Source: Rhizobium sp. WYCCWR10014 (lineage in GTDB: Bacteria; Pseudomonadota; Alphaproteobacteria; Rhizobiales; Rhizobiaceae). From it: a stretch of DNA of 64,000 nt. Under the pieces are notes generated by a model. The model was given only the letters and a program-made list of their open reading frames with translations, was not told the origin of the DNA and did no database searches. Location of the stretch: assembly GCF_001657485.1 (NCBI RefSeq), contig NZ_LXFU01000031.1, positions 65,485 to 129,484 on the forward strand. The letters are read 5' to 3'. Positions 16,800 through 27,385 of the stretch are shown one piece after another. The translations under genes and the position numbers were made by a program. How positions within the stretch are numbered: position 1 is the stretch's first letter; every line of letters begins with the position of its first letter.

Positions 16800-17258
16800 C
16801 TATTCCCCGCGCGGCAGGGTGATATCCGCTACCGAGGCCCCCGATGTCGTACCGCGACTTTCCGCCTGCGCCATCGCCTTCACCAGCGCGATGACGGTCT
16901 CGCGGATATTGCTATCAGCGATCTTTAGAAAGGCGCGATTGAGCACCAATCCCTCTTTCGTTCGGAGGAATTCGACGACCGGATCGGTATTCGCGGACAG
17001 ATCCAGCCCTTGCAGCGTCAACGGCTCGGAACTCTCCTGTTCGAAGAAGAAGCTAGGCGACGTGTGTAGCACCTCGGCGATCCGCTGCAGCCGGCTCGCG
17101 CCGATGCGGTTGATGCCCTTCTCGTATTTTTGAACCTGCTGAAAGGTCACGCCGATCTGCTCGGCAAGCCGTTCCTGGCTCATCCCGAGCAACTGCCGGC
17201 GCATTCTGATGCGCGCTCCGACATAGCTGTCTATTGCATTCGCTGTCTTGACATTCAT
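16800..17258 (-). CDS. XRE family helix-turn-helix regulator
   Basis: A 152-residue protein with an N-terminal Cro/C1-type helix-turn-helix ('GARIRMRRQLLGMSQERLAEQIGVTFQQVQKYEKGINRIGASRLQRIAEVL', about residues 13-64) and a short C-terminal part without a known domain. This layout is common on rhizobial plasmids (PraR/SinR-like small regulators). The target is unknown. It is divergent from the MFS gene at 17617; a CGTGA-AA-TCACG inverted repeat at 17403-17414 lies between them. Confidence 0.88.
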   Translation of the reverse strand: MNVKTANAIDSYVGARIRMRRQLLGMSQERLAEQIGVTFQQVQKYEKGINRIGASRLQRIAEVLHTSPSFFFEQESSEPLTLQGLDLSANTDPVVEFLRTKEGLVLNRAFLKIADSNIRETVIALVKAMAQAESRGTTSGASVADITLPRGE

Positions 17259-17616
17259 CGCGTGTTTTCAGCCTCGATCGCATTTTCAATCGGCGCAGCT
17301 GTAGTGCCCCCCGCCACGGTTTTCCATGGTTGTTTTTATATAGCATAGTGGATATGGAGACGATCGCGAGTGACTGTGATATGAAAGCCCCGTCCAAAAA
17401 GACGTGAAATCACGCAGAAATCACTCAGCGGGAGCGGAAATCGAACAAAAGCCGTACCAATACGGCTAAAACTGGGCTGTAATTGCGTCCCGGCTTACGC
17501 TAAATGCAGGTCAGCGACCGTCGCACGAGAGTCTTCCCAGCCCCGATCGCCCGAAAATCCATCGAACAAAAGCGACGTCGCACGGCACCGGCCGTGCCTG
17601 TGCAGGAGAAGTATTG
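17259..17616. other. Divergent intergenic region, XRE regulator / MFS transporter
   Basis: 358 bases with no supported gene. It holds the promoters of two divergent genes, an inverted repeat CGTGAAATCACG (17403-17414), and GGCAC/GTGCC pairing at about 17583-17597 just before the AGGAGAA ribosome site of the MFS gene. Confidence 0.5.
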
Positions 17617-18819
17617 ATGGCAACCGTCGCCGAAAGCGCGCCCCGTTTCGAAAAAACAACGATGTCTATCCTCATGGCGGTCAGCTTCTGCCACATGCTG
17701 AACGACATCATGCAGTCGCTGCTCGCCTCGCTCTATCCGCTGTTCAAGGCGAACTATGATCTCGACTTCGTGCAGATCGGTCTCCTCACCATGACGTTCC
17801 AGGTCACCGCTTCGCTGCTGCAGCCGCTGGTCGGCATCGTCACCGACCGCTGGCCGATGCCCTATTCGCTGCCGGTCGGCATGGCGAGCACCTTTTGCGG
17901 CCTCATTCTACTCGGCAATGCCGGCAGTTTCACCCTGCTGCTGGTTGCAGCAAGCCTGATCGGCTTCGGCTCGGCGGTCTTCCACCCGGAATCATCGCGC
18001 GTTGCCCGTCTTGCCTCCGGCGGTCGCCACGGTTTCGCGCAATCCTTCTTCCAGGTTGGCGGGAATGCCGGCCAGGCGATCGGTCCGCTGCTTGCCGCCT
18101 TCATCGTGCTGCCGCTCGGCCAGCACAGCGTCTCCTGGTTCGCCGCCATCGCCATGGTCGGCATGGTCGTGCTGAGTTGGGTCGGCAACTGGTACATCAG
18201 CCACAGGCGCCAGAATGCCAGTAAGCCGGCAATAAGCCGAACCCTGCCGCTGCCACAGAACCGGGTCATCTGGGCGCTGCTGATTCTCGTGCTGCTGACG
18301 GCAACGAAGAATGTCTACATGGCCAGCGTGTCGAGCTACTTCACCTTCTATGTCATCGACAAGTTTGCCCTCAGCGTGCAGCAGGCACAGCTGATGCTCT
18401 TTCTGTTCCTCGGCTCGGTGGCCGTCGGCACGTTCCTCGGCGGGCCGATCGGTGACCGCTTCGGCGCGCGTTTCGTCATCTGGTTCTCGATCCTCGGCGT
18501 CATTCCCTTTGCGCTCTTGCTTCCCTATGCGAACCTTTTCTGGACGGGTGTGCTCAGCGTCGTCATCGGCCTGATCTTCGCTTCGGCATTCTCTGCAATC
18601 GTCGTCTTCGCACAGGAACTGGTGCCTGGGCGCGTCGGGCTGATTGCCGGCGTCTTCTTCGGCTTCGCATTCGGGGCAGGGGGGCTTGGTGCAGCACTGC
18701 TCGGGAGTTTCGCCGATACCCATGGCATCGATTTCGTCTACCGCATCTGCTCCTACCTGCCGCTGCTCGGTCTCCTGACGGTTTTCCTGCCGCGTATTCC
18801 GAAGCAGAAACCAGTCTGA
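17617..18819 (+). CDS. MFS exporter, fosmidomycin-resistance (Fsr) type
   Basis: A 400-residue, 12-helix inner-membrane transporter. The N-terminal 'SILMAVSFCHMLNDIMQSLLASLYPLFKANYDLDFVQIGLLTMTFQVTASLLQPLVGIVTDRW', 'FGSAVFHPESSRVARLASGGRHGFAQSFFQVGGNAGQAIGPLLAAF' and 'SSYFTFYVIDKFALSVQQAQLMLFLFLGSVAVGTFLGGPIGDRFG' match the Fsr subfamily of drug/organic-anion exporters. The start at 17617 has AGGAGAA upstream; the in-frame TTG just before it is less likely. The substrate is unproven. It precedes the FMN-reductase/metQNI-like group on the same strand but is separated from it by a hairpin. Confidence 0.88.
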   Translation: MATVAESAPRFEKTTMSILMAVSFCHMLNDIMQSLLASLYPLFKANYDLDFVQIGLLTMTFQVTASLLQPLVGIVTDRWPMPYSLPVGMASTFCGLILLGNAGSFTLLLVAASLIGFGSAVFHPESSRVARLASGGRHGFAQSFFQVGGNAGQAIGPLLAAFIVLPLGQHSVSWFAAIAMVGMVVLSWVGNWYISHRRQNASKPAISRTLPLPQNRVIWALLILVLLTATKNVYMASVSSYFTFYVIDKFALSVQQAQLMLFLFLGSVAVGTFLGGPIGDRFGARFVIWFSILGVIPFALLLPYANLFWTGVLSVVIGLIFASAFSAIVVFAQELVPGRVGLIAGVFFGFAFGAGGLGAALLGSFADTHGIDFVYRICSYLPLLGLLTVFLPRIPKQKPV

Positions 18820-18844
18820 AGCGGCATCGCTTACGGACAATCGA

Positions 18845-18877
18845 TCGGGCCGGAATGTCACCGACACTCCGGCTCGA
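18845..18877 (+). terminator. Terminator-like hairpin after the Fsr-type exporter
   Basis: A 15-bp stem (18845-18859 with 18863-18877) with one mismatch and one G-T pair and a 3-base loop. The T-run is not directly adjacent, so it may also be an mRNA 3'-end stabiliser. Confidence 0.5.
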
Positions 18878-19038
18878 TGCATCATGCAGTTTTGCACGTC
18901 GCGATCGCTCATAGGCCCGAACGTATTTTTCTCCCCATGTGGAGAAGAGGGATCGCCATTCCTTTAATCCACTATTTTTATAGATAATATTCATCCAACA
19001 ACGACGTCGGTCTCGGCACGATATTGGAAGGAAATGGC

Positions 19039-19599
19039 ATGTCTGCTCATAAATTGGTCGGCCTTGCGGGTAGCTTCAACCGCCCCTCGAAAACCTTTGC
19101 GCTTGTCGAAAACGTTGCTGGTCTCGCCGGCGAGCAATACGGCTTCGACAACACCATCTACGACCTGACCGACGTCGGCCCCTCGCTTGGCCAGGCGCTG
19201 CGCCGTGACGATCTCGACAGTCGCGCCAGGGAAGTCATTGACGACATCGTCAGCGCCGACGTGCTGGTCATCGGAGCGCCGACTTACAAGGGTAGCTATC
19301 CCGGCCTCTTCAAGCATCTGATCGACCTGATCGACCCGCATGAGCTGCGCGCCAAGCCGATCATCATCACTGCGACCGGCGGCGGCGACCGGCATGCGCT
19401 GATGGTCGAGCACCAGCTTCGCCCGCTCTTCGGTTTCTTCATGTCACACACGCTGCCGACCGCCGTTTACGCGTCCGACCGCGACTTCACCGATTACCGT
19501 GTGTCGTCCGATCCGCTTTCCAAGCGGATCGGGGAGGTCATCGGCGAGCTCGCAGCCTTCTTTCCCAGCCGGAATCAGGCACTTATCGCTGCCGAGTGA
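19039..19599 (+). CDS. NAD(P)H-dependent FMN reductase (MsuE/SsuE-like)
   Basis: A 186-residue flavodoxin-fold reductase. 'KLVGLAGSFNRPSKTFALVENVA' is the FMN phosphate-binding N-terminus, 'ADVLVIGAPTYKGSYPGLFKHLIDLIDP' is the conserved P-T-Y-K-G-S-Y-P block, and 'KPIIITATGGGDRHALMVEHQLRPLFGFF' completes the family pattern. It supplies reduced FMN to flavin-dependent monooxygenases. The ATG at 19039 is preceded by GGAAGGAA. The nearby flavin monooxygenase at 22494-23852 is its likely partner. A strong terminator follows, so it is probably monocistronic or the end of a unit. Confidence 0.9.
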   Translation: MSAHKLVGLAGSFNRPSKTFALVENVAGLAGEQYGFDNTIYDLTDVGPSLGQALRRDDLDSRAREVIDDIVSADVLVIGAPTYKGSYPGLFKHLIDLIDPHELRAKPIIITATGGGDRHALMVEHQLRPLFGFFMSHTLPTAVYASDRDFTDYRVSSDPLSKRIGEVIGELAAFFPSRNQALIAAE

Positions 19600-19619
19600 A
19601 GAGCGTCGGCATAGGCTTG

Positions 19620-19652
19620 AAACGGCGCCACGGAGGCGCCGTTTTCATTTTT
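19620..19652 (+). terminator. Rho-independent terminator after the FMN reductase
   Basis: A perfect 10-bp stem, AAACGGCGCC (19620-19629) with GGCGCCGTTT (19635-19644), a 5-base loop and a T-rich tail. Confidence 0.88.
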
Positions 19653-19843
19653 GGACCATGCTCACGAGCCGCAATTAATCCACAAATTTGATGGAAATTT
19701 ATCCTGCCGATATCGATGGCAGGGCAAGAGTTTTTCCGGCCCTCCCTCCACATCAGACATTCGTGCTTCGCTCGCGATCCGCCCATTTGCCATGATCAGC
19801 CTGCTCGGGGCGTTCGGCCTCATTCAGTCAGACGGGATATAAA

Positions 19844-20683
19844 ATGACCAAGAACAAAAATCTTCACGGCTTCAATTTTTCGCGCCGCGCGGCTCTTGCC
19901 GCCATCGCCGTTTCCACGGCCGCAGTCTTTTCCTTTGCAGCACCCACTCCTTCCCATGCCGAGGACAAGTCGATCAAGGTCGGCATCATGTCCGGCGAGG
20001 ATGAGGATGTGTGGCGTGTCGTCACGAGCGAGGCGGGCAAGAAGGGTCTCAAGATCGAGACCGTCATCTTCAACGACTACACTCAGCCGAATGAAGCGCT
20101 GGAGCGCGGCGAAATCGATGCCAACGCTTTCCAGCACCAGCCCTATCTCGACAACCAGATCCAGCAGCACGGCTATCACATCGTTCGCGTCGGTTATACC
20201 GGGGTCTGGCCGATCGGCCTTTACACGAAGAAATACAAGTCCGTCGCAGAGATTCCGGAAGGTGCCGTCATTGGCGTGCCGAACGATCCCTCGAACGAAG
20301 GCCGTGCGCTGCGCGTTCTCCAGAACGAAGGCCTGATCAAACTGAAGGACGGTACCGGTATTCTCGCGACTGTCGCCGACGTCACCGACAATCCGAAGAA
20401 GATCGAGATCAAGGAACTCGACGCGGGCATCGTCGGCCGTTCGATCGACGATCTGGATGCCGGTATCGTCAACACCGACTGGGCGTTGAAAAGCGGTCTT
20501 TCGCCGGCCGAACGCATTGCCCAGGAGCCGATCGCCGACAATCCATACCGCAACTTCATCGCCGTCAAGGACGACAACAAGGATGCCGAATGGGTCAAGA
20601 CGCTTGTTTCTTCTTATCAGAACGACACCGTGAAGGCCGAGTTCGAAAAGGTCTATAAGGGAACGGGTCTCAGCGCCTATTGA
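19844..20683 (+). CDS. metQ: MetQ/NlpA-family substrate-binding protein
   Basis: A 279-residue periplasmic binding protein of the NlpA (methionine-type) family. A signal peptide is clear (residues 1 to about 40, ending 'APTPSHAED'); it begins with 'FSRRAALAAIA', so Tat export is conceivable. No lipobox cysteine is seen, so it is probably soluble. The mature part has 'KVGIMSGEDEDVWRVV', 'IFNDYTQPNEALERGEIDANAFQHQPYLDNQ', 'YTKKYKSVAEIPEGAVIGVPNDPSNEGRALRVLQNEGLIKLK' and 'DDLDAGIVNTDWAL', all typical of MetQ. With metN and metI it forms an ABC importer. Genomic company (FMN reductase, flavin monooxygenase) leaves open another sulfur compound as ligand. Confidence 0.88.
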   Translation: MTKNKNLHGFNFSRRAALAAIAVSTAAVFSFAAPTPSHAEDKSIKVGIMSGEDEDVWRVVTSEAGKKGLKIETVIFNDYTQPNEALERGEIDANAFQHQPYLDNQIQQHGYHIVRVGYTGVWPIGLYTKKYKSVAEIPEGAVIGVPNDPSNEGRALRVLQNEGLIKLKDGTGILATVADVTDNPKKIEIKELDAGIVGRSIDDLDAGIVNTDWALKSGLSPAERIAQEPIADNPYRNFIAVKDDNKDAEWVKTLVSSYQNDTVKAEFEKVYKGTGLSAY

Positions 20684-20716
20684 TCCGAGGCAGGGCTGGG
20701 GTTAAGGCCTGCCGAG

Positions 20717-20749
20717 AGGCGGTCCGGGCGTTCTTTGCCCGGGCCGCCT
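20717..20749 (+). other. Intercistronic hairpin after metQ
   Basis: A 13-bp stem, 20717-20729 with 20737-20749 (one T-G pair), and a 7-base loop, lying between metQ and metN. There is no proper T-tract, so it probably protects the upstream message and lowers expression of the transporter genes. Confidence 0.6.
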
Positions 20750-20772
20750 TCAGTATTTGTAAGGAAAAACAC

Positions 20773-21858
20773 ATGAATTCCTTTGTTTCCACCACGGCGA
20801 TCGAGGCAGAGCCGCAAGCGGCGACCGAAGAGGTGGTGAGGCTGACCGACGTGAAGCGGCGGTTCGGAGCCACTGCGGCCCTCGACGGTGTTTCGCTAAC
20901 GGTGAAGAGAGGCGAGATCCTCGGCATCATCGGTCGCAGCGGCGCCGGCAAATCGACACTGATCCGCTGCCTGAACGGCCTTGAGCGCGCCGATAGCGGC
21001 GAGATCCTCATTGAAGGCCGAGATATCACCGGCCTTTCAGAACAGGACCTGCAGCCGCTGCGCCGCCGCATCGGCATGATCTTTCAGCACTTCAATCTGC
21101 TTTCTGCCAAAACCGTCGAAGAAAACGTCGCGCTGCCGCTGAAGATCGAGGGTCTTGCAAAGAGCGAGCGCCTGAAACGGGCGCATGAGCTGCTCGATCT
21201 CGTCGGCCTTGCAGACAAGGCGAAGGCTTATCCCGCATCGCTGTCCGGCGGCCAGAAACAACGCGTCGGCATCGCCCGGGCGCTGGCCGCACGCCCGGCA
21301 CTGCTGTTGTCCGACGAGGCGACATCGGCGCTCGATCCGGAAACGACCCGGTCGATCCTGGCATTGCTGAAGGACATCAACCGTAAGCTCGGACTGACCA
21401 TTCTGCTCATCACCCACGAGATGGAAGTGGTGCGCGGCATTGCCGATCGTGTGGCGGTCATCGATGCCGGGCGGATCGTCGAGGAAGGGCAGGTCTGGTC
21501 GGTCTTCGCCAATCCGCAGGCTGAAATCACCGGGAGCCTGCTCGGCGGCATCCGCCCGCAGCTTCCTCAGCATATCGCCGGCCGGCTGTCGGCAACGGCG
21601 GGCAGCGAAGCGATCCTCAGCGTCGATCTCGCCGGGCCACAGGCGCAGGGCGCGCTGTTTGCTGAACTCTCGGCAGCATTGCCGCATTCCTTCCGCCTCG
21701 TCCATGGTGGCATCGACCACATCCAGAACCAGCCGGTGGCCAGGTTCTTCATCGCCGTTCCCGCGCGTGACCCCGCGCTTGCCGGAAAGGTCGAACAATT
21801 TCTGATGGCCCGGTCCGCCCGGGTGGAGGTGCTTGGTTATGACACCGATCATGCTTGA
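20773..21858 (+). CDS. metN: Methionine-type ABC importer ATPase with NIL domain
   Basis: A 361-residue ATPase. Walker A is 'GIIGRSGAGKSTLIRCLNGLE', the Q-loop 'GMIFQHFNLLSAKTVEENVALPL', the signature 'LSGGQKQRVGIARALAARPALLLSDEATSALDPET', and the H-loop 'LLITHEMEVVRGIADRVAVI'. The C-terminal about 90 residues match the NIL (ACT-like) domain that senses methionine in MetN. The ATG at 20773 has AAGGAAAAAC upstream; the open frame before it is not homologous. The 3' end overlaps metI by 20 bases, indicating translational coupling. Confidence 0.93.
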   Translation: MNSFVSTTAIEAEPQAATEEVVRLTDVKRRFGATAALDGVSLTVKRGEILGIIGRSGAGKSTLIRCLNGLERADSGEILIEGRDITGLSEQDLQPLRRRIGMIFQHFNLLSAKTVEENVALPLKIEGLAKSERLKRAHELLDLVGLADKAKAYPASLSGGQKQRVGIARALAARPALLLSDEATSALDPETTRSILALLKDINRKLGLTILLITHEMEVVRGIADRVAVIDAGRIVEEGQVWSVFANPQAEITGSLLGGIRPQLPQHIAGRLSATAGSEAILSVDLAGPQAQGALFAELSAALPHSFRLVHGGIDHIQNQPVARFFIAVPARDPALAGKVEQFLMARSARVEVLGYDTDHA

Positions 21859-22492
21859 ACTGCTTTTTCGCTCCCTTTGGGAGACGATCCTGATGACCGT
21901 CGCCTCGGGAGTGATTTCGCTCGTTGCCGGCCTGCCGCTCGGCCTTGCACTGGTCGCGACGGCGCGCGGCGGTATCGCCGAAAACCTCTGGATCAACCGC
22001 GTGCTCGGCGCAGGCATCAACGGTTTCCGCTCGGTGCCCTTCATCATCCTGCTGGTGGCGCTGATTCCGCTGACGCGGCTGATCGTCGGCACAGCGCTCG
22101 GCACCTGGGCGGCCATCGTGCCGCTCGCCATCGCCGCAACGCCCTATTACGCCCGCATCGCCGAAGTATCGCTGCGCGAGGTCGACCGCGGGCTGATCGA
22201 TGCCGTGCGCGCCATGGGCGGCAATCGCTGGACCATCATCCGCGAGGTGCTGGTGCCTGAAGCGTTGCCAGGCATCGTCGCCGGTTTCACCGTCACGCTG
22301 GTGACGCTGATCGGCGCCTCGGCCATGGCGGGCGCGATCGGCGCCGGCGGCCTCGGCGATCTCGCCATCCGCTATGGCTATCAGCGTTTCGAAACCAGCG
22401 TGATGATCGCGGTGGTGGCCGTCCTCATCGTGCTCGTCTGCGGCATCCAGTGGCTTGGCGACCTGCTGGTTGCCAGGCTGGACCACCGATAA
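21839..22492 (+). CDS. metI: Methionine-type ABC importer permease
   Basis: A 217-residue permease with five hydrophobic segments. The EAA loop 'IAEVSLREVDRGLIDAVRAMGGNRWTIIREVLVPEALPGIVAGF' docks on MetN. The preferred start is the ATG at 21839, with GGAGG nine bases upstream inside the metN coding sequence. It ends one base from the stop of the convergent monooxygenase gene, so the two transcripts must overlap at their 3' ends. Confidence 0.92.
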   Translation: MTPIMLELLFRSLWETILMTVASGVISLVAGLPLGLALVATARGGIAENLWINRVLGAGINGFRSVPFIILLVALIPLTRLIVGTALGTWAAIVPLAIAATPYYARIAEVSLREVDRGLIDAVRAMGGNRWTIIREVLVPEALPGIVAGFTVTLVTLIGASAMAGAIGAGGLGDLAIRYGYQRFETSVMIAVVAVLIVLVCGIQWLGDLLVARLDHR

Positions 22493-22493
22493 A

Positions 22494-23852
22494 TCAGCGC
22501 CGGTACTGGGCGGCGGGATGAGCGGCGGGTAACCTGCCGTTCCCGCCGCCGAAAAGCTTCTGCCGCAAGGGTCCTGCAGCATAGTCCGCCTTGAAGACGC
22601 CGCGCTCCTGCAGCACCGGCACGACCAGGTCGACGAAATCGCGCAGGCTTTCCGGCGCCACTGTCCGCGCCAGATTGAAGCCGTCGATGCCACCCTCTTC
22701 GATCCATGTCGCGAGATGATCGGCGATCTGCTCCGGCGAGCCCACCATTGGCTTCATCCGGCTGCCGAGTACCATCTGGTCGATGATGTCACGCAGCGTC
22801 ACCGGCTTCGCTGCCTGTTTCGTGATGGCCGCAAGTGCGGATTGATTGGCGTTGGTCGAGTTCCGGTCGATGACGTCGTCCAATCCATACTTCGAAAAGT
22901 CGATACCGACGGAGGCGGAGTAATGCGCAAGCGAGGCCTCGACGCTCGCATGGCGGCGATAGTCCTCGAGCTTCTCCTGCGCTTCCTTCTCCGTGCGGCC
23001 GACGACAACAGTGATCAGGCTCAGGATCTTCAATGCGTCGGCGCCGCGGCCGAATTCCTCCGCCTTCACCCGCAGCGCATCGACGGTCGGCCTGGTCGCC
23101 TTGGGATGAGGCCCGGCGATGAAGACGCATTCGGCGTGGCGGGCGGCAAAGTCCTGCCCGCGTGCAGAGGCGCCGGCCTGAAAGAGCAGGGGCGTGCGCT
23201 GCGGCGAGGGTTCTGAGAGATGGATGCCCTCCATCCGGTAATATTTGCCGTCGTGACTGATAGTGCGCACTTTGGACGGATCGGCATAGGTGCCGCCCGC
23301 CTTGTCGCGCAGCACCGCATCGTCGTCCCAGCTCCCTTCCCAGAGCTTGTAGAGTATTTCGAGATATTCCTCGGCTGCGTCGTAACGCGCATCATGTTCC
23401 GGCAGTTTGTCGAAACCCATGCTGCGGGCCGCACTGTCGAGATAGCCGGTGACGATGTTCCAACCGATCCGTCCCTTGGTCAGGTGGTCGAGCGTCGACA
23501 TGCGCCGCGCCAGCAGGAAGGGTGGCTCGTAGGTGGTGTTGACGGTGACGCCGAAACCCAGATGTTTGGTGACATAGGCCATCGCCGAAATCGGAATCAG
23601 CGGATCATTGACCGGGATCTGCGCGCCCGTCTCGATCACCGGCGCCGGACTACCCTTGTAGACATCATAGACACCGACGATATCGGCCAGGAAGATGCCG
23701 TCCAGCTTGCCACGTTCGGCAGTCTTGGCAAACTCGGTCCAGTAGTCGAGATCGGTATAATGTGCTGAGCAATCGCGCGGATGCGTCCACAGTCCGTGGT
23801 TGATGTGCCCGACGCAGTTCATGTCAAAGGCATAGATCTGCATGGTCTTCAT
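22494..23852 (-). CDS. FMN-dependent monooxygenase of the NtaA/SnaA/DszA (LLM) family
   Basis: A 452-residue luciferase-like monooxygenase using FMNH2 from a separate reductase. The N-terminus 'MQIYAFDMNCVGHINHGLWTHPRDCSAHYTDLDYWTEFAKTAERGKLDGIFLADIVG', 'GFGVTVNTTYEPPFLLARRMSTLDHLTKGRIGWNIVTGYLDSAARSMGFD' and 'PLLFQAGASARGQDFAARHAECVFI' are characteristic of NtaA/DmoA-type enzymes, which attack organosulfur compounds, chelators or dimethylsulfide. I chose the ATG at 23852; an ATG three codons on is also possible. The convergent metQNI-like importer and upstream FMN reductase suggest a sulfur-scavenging role. The substrate is unknown. Confidence 0.9.
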   Translation of the reverse strand: MKTMQIYAFDMNCVGHINHGLWTHPRDCSAHYTDLDYWTEFAKTAERGKLDGIFLADIVGVYDVYKGSPAPVIETGAQIPVNDPLIPISAMAYVTKHLGFGVTVNTTYEPPFLLARRMSTLDHLTKGRIGWNIVTGYLDSAARSMGFDKLPEHDARYDAAEEYLEILYKLWEGSWDDDAVLRDKAGGTYADPSKVRTISHDGKYYRMEGIHLSEPSPQRTPLLFQAGASARGQDFAARHAECVFIAGPHPKATRPTVDALRVKAEEFGRGADALKILSLITVVVGRTEKEAQEKLEDYRRHASVEASLAHYSASVGIDFSKYGLDDVIDRNSTNANQSALAAITKQAAKPVTLRDIIDQMVLGSRMKPMVGSPEQIADHLATWIEEGGIDGFNLARTVAPESLRDFVDLVVPVLQERGVFKADYAAGPLRQKLFGGGNGRLPAAHPAAQYRR

Positions 23853-23908
23853 GAGGCGGGTCCCAAAGCCGGCAATAGAAATCAAGGATTTGCCGCATTA
23901 ATTATCCT

Positions 23909-23958
23909 AGAGCATGATGCCGAAAAGTGTGAGCGGTTTTAGCACGACATCATGCTCT
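23909..23958. repeat. RIME-type palindromic repeat
   Basis: AGAGCATGATG at the left and CATCATGCTCT at the right are inverted repeats enclosing the GAAAAGTGTGAGCGGTTTT core, a motif recurring in rhizobial intergenic regions. Confidence 0.75.
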
Positions 23959-23972
23959 AACTATATAATATG

Positions 23973-24019
23973 GAACAGGATTCAGATTTTAGGCCGGCTC
24001 GGCCTAAATCATCCTGTTC
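23973..24019. repeat. Long imperfect palindrome next to the RIME element
   Basis: GAACAGGAT (23973-23981) pairs with ATCCTGTTC (24011-24019), and TTTAGGCC with GGCCTAAA inside, giving a hairpin of about 20 bp between the monooxygenase promoter and methylmalonyl-CoA mutase. It may be a second repeat-family member. Confidence 0.6.
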
Positions 24020-24084
24020 GGGCTCTATCGCACGAGGAGCCGGTAAAATGGTAGGGTGGGGATGAAAAAAGCCGGAGGAACCGC

Positions 24085-26223
<2,139 letters not shown>

Positions 26224-26224
26224 T

Positions 26225-27385
26225 TTATAGAAGCCCGCGCTTTGCGAGGTTGCTCATCAGCGCCGAAATGCCGAATGTCCAGGGCGGGCATTCGGTGGAA
26301 AGGCGCACGGTGTTGACGAGCGCGCCGAGGCCCGCCGAGGAAATCTCGACGACATCGCCGATCTTGTGGGTGAAGCCTTGCTTCGGTGCGTCGCGGTCCT
26401 GCGTCGGCGCAAACAGCGTGCCGAGGAACAGCATGAAACCATCGGGATACTGATGATGGGCGCCGACCGTCTGCTTGACGAGATCGGTCGGGTCGCGGCT
26501 GATCTGCGACATCGAGCTTTTGCCGTGCAGCACGAAACCGTCTTTGCCCGACACCTTCAGGTCGAGTTCGGCTTTGCGTACATCATCGAGGCTGTAACCG
26601 GCATCGAACAGGCGGATGAAAGGACCGATCGAGCAGGAGGCGTTGTTATCCTTGGCCTTGCCGAGCAGCAGTGCCGAGCGGCCTTCGACGTCGCGCAGGT
26701 TGACGTCGTTGCCGAGCGTCGCCCCCTTGATTTCGCCGCGGCTGTTGACCGCGAGCACGATTTCCGGCTCGGGATTGTTCCAGGTCGAGATCGGATGCAG
26801 GCCGACATCCGCACCCCAGCCGACGGAGGAAAGCACCGGCGACTTGGTGAAGACTTCGGCATCCGGCCCGATGCCGACCTCGAGATATTGCGACCACATG
26901 CCCTCGTCGATCAGCGCCTGCTTGACCTTGGCGGCCTCCGGCGAGCCCGCCTTCAGATTGGTGAGGCTGCCGCCGATCAGCGTGCTGACTCGCTCGCGGA
27001 TCGAGGCCGCACGCTCCGGACTGCCGGCCGCCTTCTCCTCGATGACGCGCTCGATCATCGACTGTGCAAAGGTGACGCCGCAGGCCTTGACTGCCTGCAG
27101 GTCGACGGGCGCAAGGAGATAAGGGCGCGCTTGATCCGGAGCTCCGGTACTGTTGGCGGCAATGTCCGCCAGCGAGCCAACCGCCTTGCCACTTGCTGCA
27201 CGGACGAAGGCGGCGGCATCCTGCCGCTCGAGCAGGGCGCTCAGCGTCGGCGTCTCGCGCGACGTGATGTCGACCAGCATGCCCTCGCGTAACGTCACAA
27301 TGCTCGGTCCCTCCGCTTCGGGGTTCCAGATGCGACCGACAAAAAGACCATCCGAAGCGGCGACATCGAGAAGAGCTTGAGACAT
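26225..27385 (-). CDS. Fumarylacetoacetate hydrolase family protein
   Basis: A 386-residue FAH-fold hydrolase or decarboxylase. The C-terminal catalytic part shows 'VFTKSPVLSSVGWGADVGLHPISTWNNPEPEIVLAVNSRGEIKGATLGNDVNLRDVEGRSALLLGKAKDNNASCSIGPFI', with the E/D metal ligands of the family, and an N-terminal domain of about 120 residues. Several rhizobial homologues of this length occur with sugar-acid dehydratases and may act on 2-keto-3-deoxy-acids. The start is backed by GGAAG upstream. It is convergent with methylmalonyl-CoA mutase, so the two need not be functionally linked. Confidence 0.85.
   Translation of the reverse strand: MSQALLDVAASDGLFVGRIWNPEAEGPSIVTLREGMLVDITSRETPTLSALLERQDAAAFVRAASGKAVGSLADIAANSTGAPDQARPYLLAPVDLQAVKACGVTFAQSMIERVIEEKAAGSPERAASIRERVSTLIGGSLTNLKAGSPEAAKVKQALIDEGMWSQYLEVGIGPDAEVFTKSPVLSSVGWGADVGLHPISTWNNPEPEIVLAVNSRGEIKGATLGNDVNLRDVEGRSALLLGKAKDNNASCSIGPFIRLFDAGYSLDDVRKAELDLKVSGKDGFVLHGKSSMSQISRDPTDLVKQTVGAHHQYPDGFMLFLGTLFAPTQDRDAPKQGFTHKIGDVVEISSAGLGALVNTVRLSTECPPWTFGISALMSNLAKRGLL

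Noticed and set aside
16456-17133. 225-codon plus-strand frame overlapping the XRE regulator
   Set aside because: The regulator on the other strand has a convincing helix-turn-helix; the plus frame shows no domain and is Ser/Arg-rich.
19653-19843. Possible SAM-type riboswitch before metQ
   Set aside because: I looked for SAM-II conserved blocks and saw none; only short inverted repeats (CCTGCC at 19703 with GGCAGG at 19718; AAATTT pairs) are present.
23886-24084. Cobalamin riboswitch before methylmalonyl-CoA mutase
   Set aside because: The region is short and consists of two repeat palindromes; no B12-box-like sequence is visible, and mutase genes are not usual targets.
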